Part shown: one piece after another, positions 59,186 through 64,000 of the stretch
How the letters are laid out: each line of letters opens with the position of its first letter
How positions within the stretch are numbered: position 1 is the stretch's first letter
Assembly: GCA_034440575.1 (NCBI GenBank)
Contig: JAOTOL010001068.1
Location: forward strand, 28,501 to 92,500
Direction of reading: 5' to 3'
DNA length: 64,000 nt
From: Imbricaverruca yamaguchii
Taxonomy: Eukaryota > Arthropoda > Thecostraca > Neoverrucidae
Position numbers and translations under genes: made by a program
The notes under the pieces: generated by a model
Database searches by the model: none
The model's input: only the letters and a program-made list of their open reading frames with translations
Told to the model about the DNA's origin: nothing

Positions 59186-61833
59186 CGTTGCCAGCCTGCG
59201 CACGTGGCCTTGTCGCCGACCAGCCAGGGGATTCAGCGGCTACTCGAACTGGAATGTCCGGCTCCAGACGTTACGATGCCCTTGAGGCGCCCCAACCACC
59301 AGGCTGCCACAGGCTGTCGTGGGCGTTACCGGCGCCACCGCTGTACCGGCCCACACGAAGTCCGTGCCGGCTGGTGACCATGTTGTACAATTCAGTAGTT
59401 GATAAACTGCGCGATGTAGCTCCTGTGTTTTTGGCCGACTGGAATGCTGATCACCAGCTATTTTGGAGGGATGGAGCGCGCGCATACACTCGTCACGGAT
59501 TTTGGATCGGGAGGATGGTGGTTTTGCGCCAGTTTGGTCCATGCAACGACGTAGGTGTGATGCTAAATTTAACGAGGTTTGATGGAGAGGGCGCGTCACG
59601 ACGTCCCCTGCCGTGGTGACGTGATGGGCGGACGTGGGACACAATCAAATTGTCACAGTGGCGACAGGTAAATAGGTAGCCGGTTTACTAATGATGACAA
59701 ATGATTGCTTAAATGCATTTCGAACGGATCTGGCAGTGGCTTGTCACCAGTGTCGGTGCTAAGTAGCGTGCTAAGTACAAATGAGCCATGTGCGAAACCT
59801 GAATGTCCGCCAACGGAAGGGTTCCAATTGTCGAATGGAGCAACGCTGTCGCGCACCCAAGTTTTTTTTCCAGGGGGCTGACTCGTGGCGCGATCAAAAT
59901 GTTGCAAACAAAACAGCCCTTTATACTCGACCCCCATCTACATCGAAAAAACTATTCTGGCTCAGGGTACTTACATGTAGCGTTAGAGGTATTTTCAACC
60001 CATCATGTTTTCGGTCAGGACCTGTCCAATTGGATGTGCCTATCACCAAGTGTAGCCGATATCCCCCACAGCCCTCACTCTCTGACACGATCAGCCACAT
60101 ATTCAAGTTTCAGAGAATGAGCGATGATAGGTAGGTATGGTAGTTAGATGATAGTAATGATGCGACCGCTCACCGACCTCAGCGTGGCAAGAAACTAGCT
60201 TTTCTCAATGATGTAAACCAATCAAAGCCCATGTGGTGGAATGCGTGGAGCAACTGGAGGTCCAAAATCGGCTGAAGGCCGCCCGTATGGTTCTATATTG
60301 AACATATACATTTTTTGTGTGGGGGGGGGGGGGCGAGGCCGCACGAACCACACACACAAATTGGTGGGGATGGGGTGCGCGTCACTGCAGCACGAGTCTG
60401 CGGCTGGCGATCCAGCTGTCGCCGCGACCCCGACCTGGTCACACCAGGCACCAGCTACAGTCTGACCGCCGGCGCTGAACCGGACCGTGCGCGTTCACCA
60501 AGACGCTGTCCCGGTATAACTAGCGGTCCCCAGTCAGCACCGCCAACTGAGCAATCGAAGCAGACGTGCCACCTCTGTCAGCCCATGGCGAGTGCAGTCC
60601 AGTGCTACGCTGCGTCAAGACGCTTAAACTGGCATAATTCGTTAGTGTACAAAATAAAATACAGCGTCATGTAATAATGTATATTAGAATCGATACAAAA
60701 ACAAGTTTTACCGGTAAAGCCCTGTCCGCACACTAGTTCCAGTTTGGCTGCAGCAATGGACAGGGTCGGACATTTGCCTCCCATCAGATATATTCGGACA
60801 AAATTGCATTTAAAAATAAAGCATCGTCACCAATGGATCCGTGTCAACATCTCGCCCTATTCAACTATCACCGATTACTACGGATATCACGTGTCACTAC
60901 GAGGCGATATATTCGATACTTCACTCAGTGTACGATTTAGCGAGCCTTCATCTAAAACAGAATATTTGGGGCCTTACACAGCGTCTAGACACGGCATGTG
61001 CTCAATTTCGGTCATGCATGATTTCCCACTCCCCTCGACACCCGAATTCAGAAATTACGATCACTTTCGTACCAATTTCAATCGATATTGGAGAAAGGGA
61101 GGAGAAAAGAGTTGTGAGAAAACATTTCTTTGGCTTAGCTAGGTTATTTTAAACATAACTATACTACAGAGATCCACAGTATTCCCACAAAACGGTGGGC
61201 AATGACAGCCCGCTTACTTTCCTTCTACTGCAGCAGCGATTCTGCAGTGATTTATTGCGCAAGGAAGTATGGGTAGAAATCCGCGAGAAAGATTCTATTC
61301 ACCCACCGATATAAATGGGTCGAGGTCAGGTTAATTAGGTTCCTTAAATCATGGTGTCATCACAACCATACGAGTACTAGAACAGCGAGAGTAATAAGAA
61401 TCAGAGCAATACACTATGTCAAAAGAAAATGAAACAACAAAGTCTGAAAGTGGAAACAGTGCGCATATGTCACCTGATTACGAGTCTCGTAGTTCCTGGA
61501 ACGCACGACTCGAAAACGAAACAGATCCAACGGGTGGTGCCCCCTCCCTCCCATTCATTTGATTGCTGGCAGTTGTGACTGATGTGTGGAGACCGTCGGT
61601 CATACTCTGTGCGAACGTCAGGTGCGCAGACCGATGAGCACATCACCCGAACGGCGCGTGCACGTCTGAGACAAGCCGGGCCCGCGCCGTCACCTGTCGT
61701 CGGCAACAGCCCAACGTCACTCGCTAAAACAATCCTTACTGGAGAGTCACGATACAAAACAATCCGATAGTTGATATCGCCTCCGCGCGAAATGACGTCT
61801 CAGGATGTCAGGCGGACGGGTCGGCAGACCAGC
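59186..61833. other. Intergenic, no gene seen
   Basis: Frames of up to 182 residues (59071-59619) have no recognised motif. A 13-base G run occurs near 60319. A possible polyadenylation signal for twinfilin (AATAAA on the minus strand) lies at about 61248. Confidence 0.4.
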
Positions 61834-61835
61834 AC

Positions 61836-61985
61836 TGTCCACTCGGCCTCTGCCCCCGCCTCAGCAGACAGCTACAAGTGGTCGGTGGCGGGTTTCGTCT
61901 GCACTGTCCCACTCGTCCCCTGCCTCCGCCCAAACGGTCAGCTACAAGGGGTCGGCGGCTAGTTTTGTCAGCCGCTTGGCGCCGC
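61836..61985 (-). repeat. Tandem duplication covering the twinfilin stop codon
   Basis: ACTGTCC(C)ACTCG and CAGCTACAAG(G/T)GGTCGG(C/T)GG occur in two copies of about 72-75 bases. The right copy contains the last coding residues and TAG of twinfilin. The left copy is a diverged, non-coding duplicate in the 3' UTR. Confidence 0.75.
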
Positions 61986-62097
61986 GGCTGACCGGACCCT
62001 TTGGCTTGGCGAACTTGGGCCGATGCAGCATCTTCTTGGGGTGGATCTCGTCCATGAGAAGCTGCTCGGTCAGCTCCGTCGGATCGTCGATCTCGAT
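61942..62097 (-). CDS. twf: Twinfilin terminal exon
   Basis: 51 codons plus TAG. End of the second ADF-H domain and the capping-protein-binding tail. Confidence 0.95.
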   Translation of the reverse strand: MEIDDPTELTEQLLMDEIHPKKMLHRPKFAKPKGPVSRGAKRLTKLAADPL

Positions 62098-63622
62098 CTG
62101 CGGGCACGACACGGCTCGGTCACGCCATCTGCCGGCCACCGTCGCGTGGCTGAGGGTCTGAGGGAACCTCGGGGCCGACTGATGGCCGTCGGATGAATGT
62201 CGCTGACGCAGACTTCGATACTTCTCGTCTCACACAGTACTGCGCGTCTGTCCGAGGGAGAATTAGCATCGCTTCAGAGAAAAGGGAGGAAAACTGTTGC
62301 CACACGTGTCTAACTCTTGCACCGATAAATGATTGTCTTTGGATAACATTGGAACTAAATATGCTCGACTATCTGCAATATTGAAATAAGAACGTCCTTA
62401 ATTCATTGTGGAGATGAGGGGCACATACAGAACAGCACCAGATAAGTAAAACAAACAACGATCGAAGTAGCGAACACGAAGCATGGCCATGAAGTTCGCA
62501 GTTTTGCAGGATGACAATCCATAACCAACATTGCGATGAAATAACTAGCCAGATAATTTCTCACAGCTTCACGAGATAATCCTACGGACAGAGGGAATGG
62601 ATGTCCTGTTGTACACACACCGGAGATGTGGTGATGTAAAGGGAGGGCCCGGCGCTCTGTTGTACACATATCAGTGACATGATGCAGTGGATATAGATCC
62701 CGGTTTCCTGTCGCACATATACCAGCGCCGTGATGCTGTGGATGTGGTGCCACGTCGCACATGCACCAGTGGCGTGGTGCTGTAGATGTGGGGCCCAGGT
62801 TTTATGTCGCACATATACCATTGGCATGATGCTGTGGATGTAGAGCCCCGGTTCCCTGTCGCACATATACCAGTGGTGTGACGATGTGGATGTCGGGCCC
62901 CAGTTTCCTGTCGCACGTATACCAGTGGTGTGACGATGTGGATGTCGGGCCCCGGTTTCCTGTCGCACATATACCAGTGGTGTGACGTGTGGATGTGGGG
63001 CCCCGGTTTCCTGTCGCACATATACCAGTGGCGTGATGCTGTGGATGTCGGGCCCCGGTTTCCTGTCGCACATATACCAGTGGTGTGACGATGTGGATGT
63101 CGGGCCCCAGTTTCCTGTCGCACATATACCAGTGGTGTGACGATGTGGATGTCGGGCCCCAGTTTCCTGTCGCACATATACCAGTGGCGTGATGCTGTGG
63201 ATGTCGGGCCCCAGTTTCCTGTCGCACATATACCAGTGGTGTGACGATGTGGATGTCGGGCCCCAGTTTCCTGTCGCACATATACCAGTGGTGTGACGAT
63301 GTGGATGTCGGGCCCCAGTTTCTTGTCGCACATATACCAGTGGTGTGACGATGTGGATGTCGGGCCCCAGTTTCCTGTCGCACATATACCAGTGGTGTGA
63401 CGATGTGGATGTCGGGCCGGTTTTCCGTTGCGCTCACGGTGGTGACATCGCTTCACAGCCGTTGTTAACCACACTGCTGAAAACGGCAGCGACAGCCCAC
63501 CTTCTTCGTGATGTTGAGTTGGCACTCGTTCTCGATGACGTCGATGACGGACGACTTGCAGCTCGAGTAGAGCATGCGCTCGCGGATCGAGCAGTTGTAC
63601 CCAGGCATCGAGTAGATGAACA
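61942..63622 (-). CDS. twf: Twinfilin, last two exons (5' part outside the window)
   Basis: Actin-monomer-binding and capping-protein-binding protein with two ADF-homology domains. Exon 63622-63501 encodes [17 protein letters not shown] and [15 protein letters not shown] of the second ADF-H domain. Exon 62097-61942 encodes [20 protein letters not shown] and the C-terminal tail [17 protein letters not shown], ending ADPL and TAG. That conserved basic tail is the segment through which twinfilin is known to bind capping protein and phosphoinositides. The junction is AAG/GTGGGC to GCCCGCAG, phase 0. The left exon begins one base into a Val codon after CCTCCCTGCAG, so more exons must lie to the right. 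The intron holds the 52-bp array. Confidence 0.95.
62098..62684. other. Twinfilin intron, non-repetitive part
   Basis: Between the terminal exon acceptor (minus strand) and the 52-bp array. Nothing was recognised. Confidence 0.5.
62685..63418. repeat. 52-bp minisatellite, about 14 copies
   Basis: Units of 52 bases with GTCGCACATATACCAGTGGT and GATGTGGATGTCGGGCCCCA. Units at 62.95-63.41 kb are nearly identical; those at 62.69-62.87 kb are diverged. It lies inside the twinfilin intron. Long minus-strand frames (211-284 residues) are artefacts of stop-free units. Confidence 0.95.
63501..63622 (-). CDS. twf: Twinfilin penultimate exon
   Basis: 122 bases; two bases complete a split codon, then 40 codons. 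Part of the second ADF-H domain. Confidence 0.95.
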
Positions 63623-64000
63623 CTGCAGGGAGGAGACAGGTTATGCAGCAGTGCAGAATAGATGGTAGATGGCAGATGGGATCAAGTGTTCCGCAAGTTT
63701 ATTCTCCTGAGGAGAGAAGAATAAGTAAAGCCACATAATTCGATTCACTATATATTATTGCATCAAAACATAATCCACTGCATGGGATTAGCGCTGTCCC
63801 TAGCAGCTACTTATGTCCACTAACCAGTGTGGGCATCATGAACGTTTGTAGTCAATGTGTCCAAAAGAAACTACAACCAAGCAAGTAACCGACAAAATAA
63901 AAAAAACATCGGCATATCGACAATAACGTCTACGTTTGCTGACTTGTGCTTACGTGCGCCAACCACCGTGGATACTTACAATAAGCAGGAGTTCACCAAG
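63623..64000. other. Twinfilin intron to the window edge
   Basis: No exon was recognised. AT-rich from 63690 on. Confidence 0.45.

Noticed and set aside
62685..63418. CRISPR-like regular repeat
   Set aside because: Units are contiguous with no unique spacers, and the genome is clearly eukaryotic.
62582..63525. Three 211-284 residue minus-strand frames
   Set aside because: Translations of the 52-bp array within the twinfilin intron.
63960..64000. Possible further twinfilin exon ending ATT/GTAAGT on the minus strand at the window edge
   Set aside because: In the phase required by the next exon, the visible bases contain an in-frame TGA.

Overview
This is nuclear DNA from an animal, not a microbe. 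Six conserved animal genes can be read, five of them split by GT-AG introns. There are LINE and SINE remnants, (TA)n and poly(T) tracts, and an unusual number of minisatellites. A seven-transmembrane gustatory-receptor-like gene ending in the TYxxxxxQF motif points to an arthropod. GC-rich, compact genes among long tandem arrays would suit a crustacean such as a barnacle, but the species is inference.

Layout: 1-7 kb has no recognised gene and holds five GC-rich tandem arrays. 7.1-20.2 kb (+) is a mindin/spondin-2-like gene whose 5' end is not seen. 23.2-24.4 kb (+) is a one-exon gustatory receptor split by an in-frame TGA. 25-33 kb is intergenic, with a dispersed repeat and a long AT-rich, CpG-poor stretch. 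33.0-36.3 kb (+) is complete RSAD1 (441 aa), a HemW-type radical-SAM protein. 38.6-48.7 kb (-) is a complete TP53I13/DUF3105 gene in six exons (252 aa), with a decayed I-type LINE in one intron and a 2.6 kb minisatellite in another. 49.2-54.9 kb is CpG-depleted and carries a second dispersed-repeat copy and two LINE 3' ends. 55.0-57.2 kb (+) is complete TMEM230 (117 aa). 61.9-63.6 kb (-) holds the last two twinfilin exons; the rest lies beyond the right edge. The genes are unrelated housekeeping or sensory loci and form no common pathway.

The most unusual signal is that several minisatellites are built from exon-intron junctions. In RSAD1 intron 2, the 5' end is a ten-copy 30-bp array, each unit copying the exon end plus splice donor. 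The 3' part is a 45/56-bp array copying the splice acceptor. Several copies keep usable-looking, in-frame splice sites. In TP53I13 a 41-bp unit repeated about 63 times overlaps the exon 5 donor. In the spondin gene a 34-bp unit, three copies, overlaps an acceptor. The second theme is a mosaic of CpG-rich and CpG-depleted blocks, shown by two copies of one repeat in which the CpGs of one are mostly TpG or CpA in the other.

Most long open frames here are artefacts of arrays without stop codons and are not called as genes. All calls come from reading the sequence; no search or alignment program was run.
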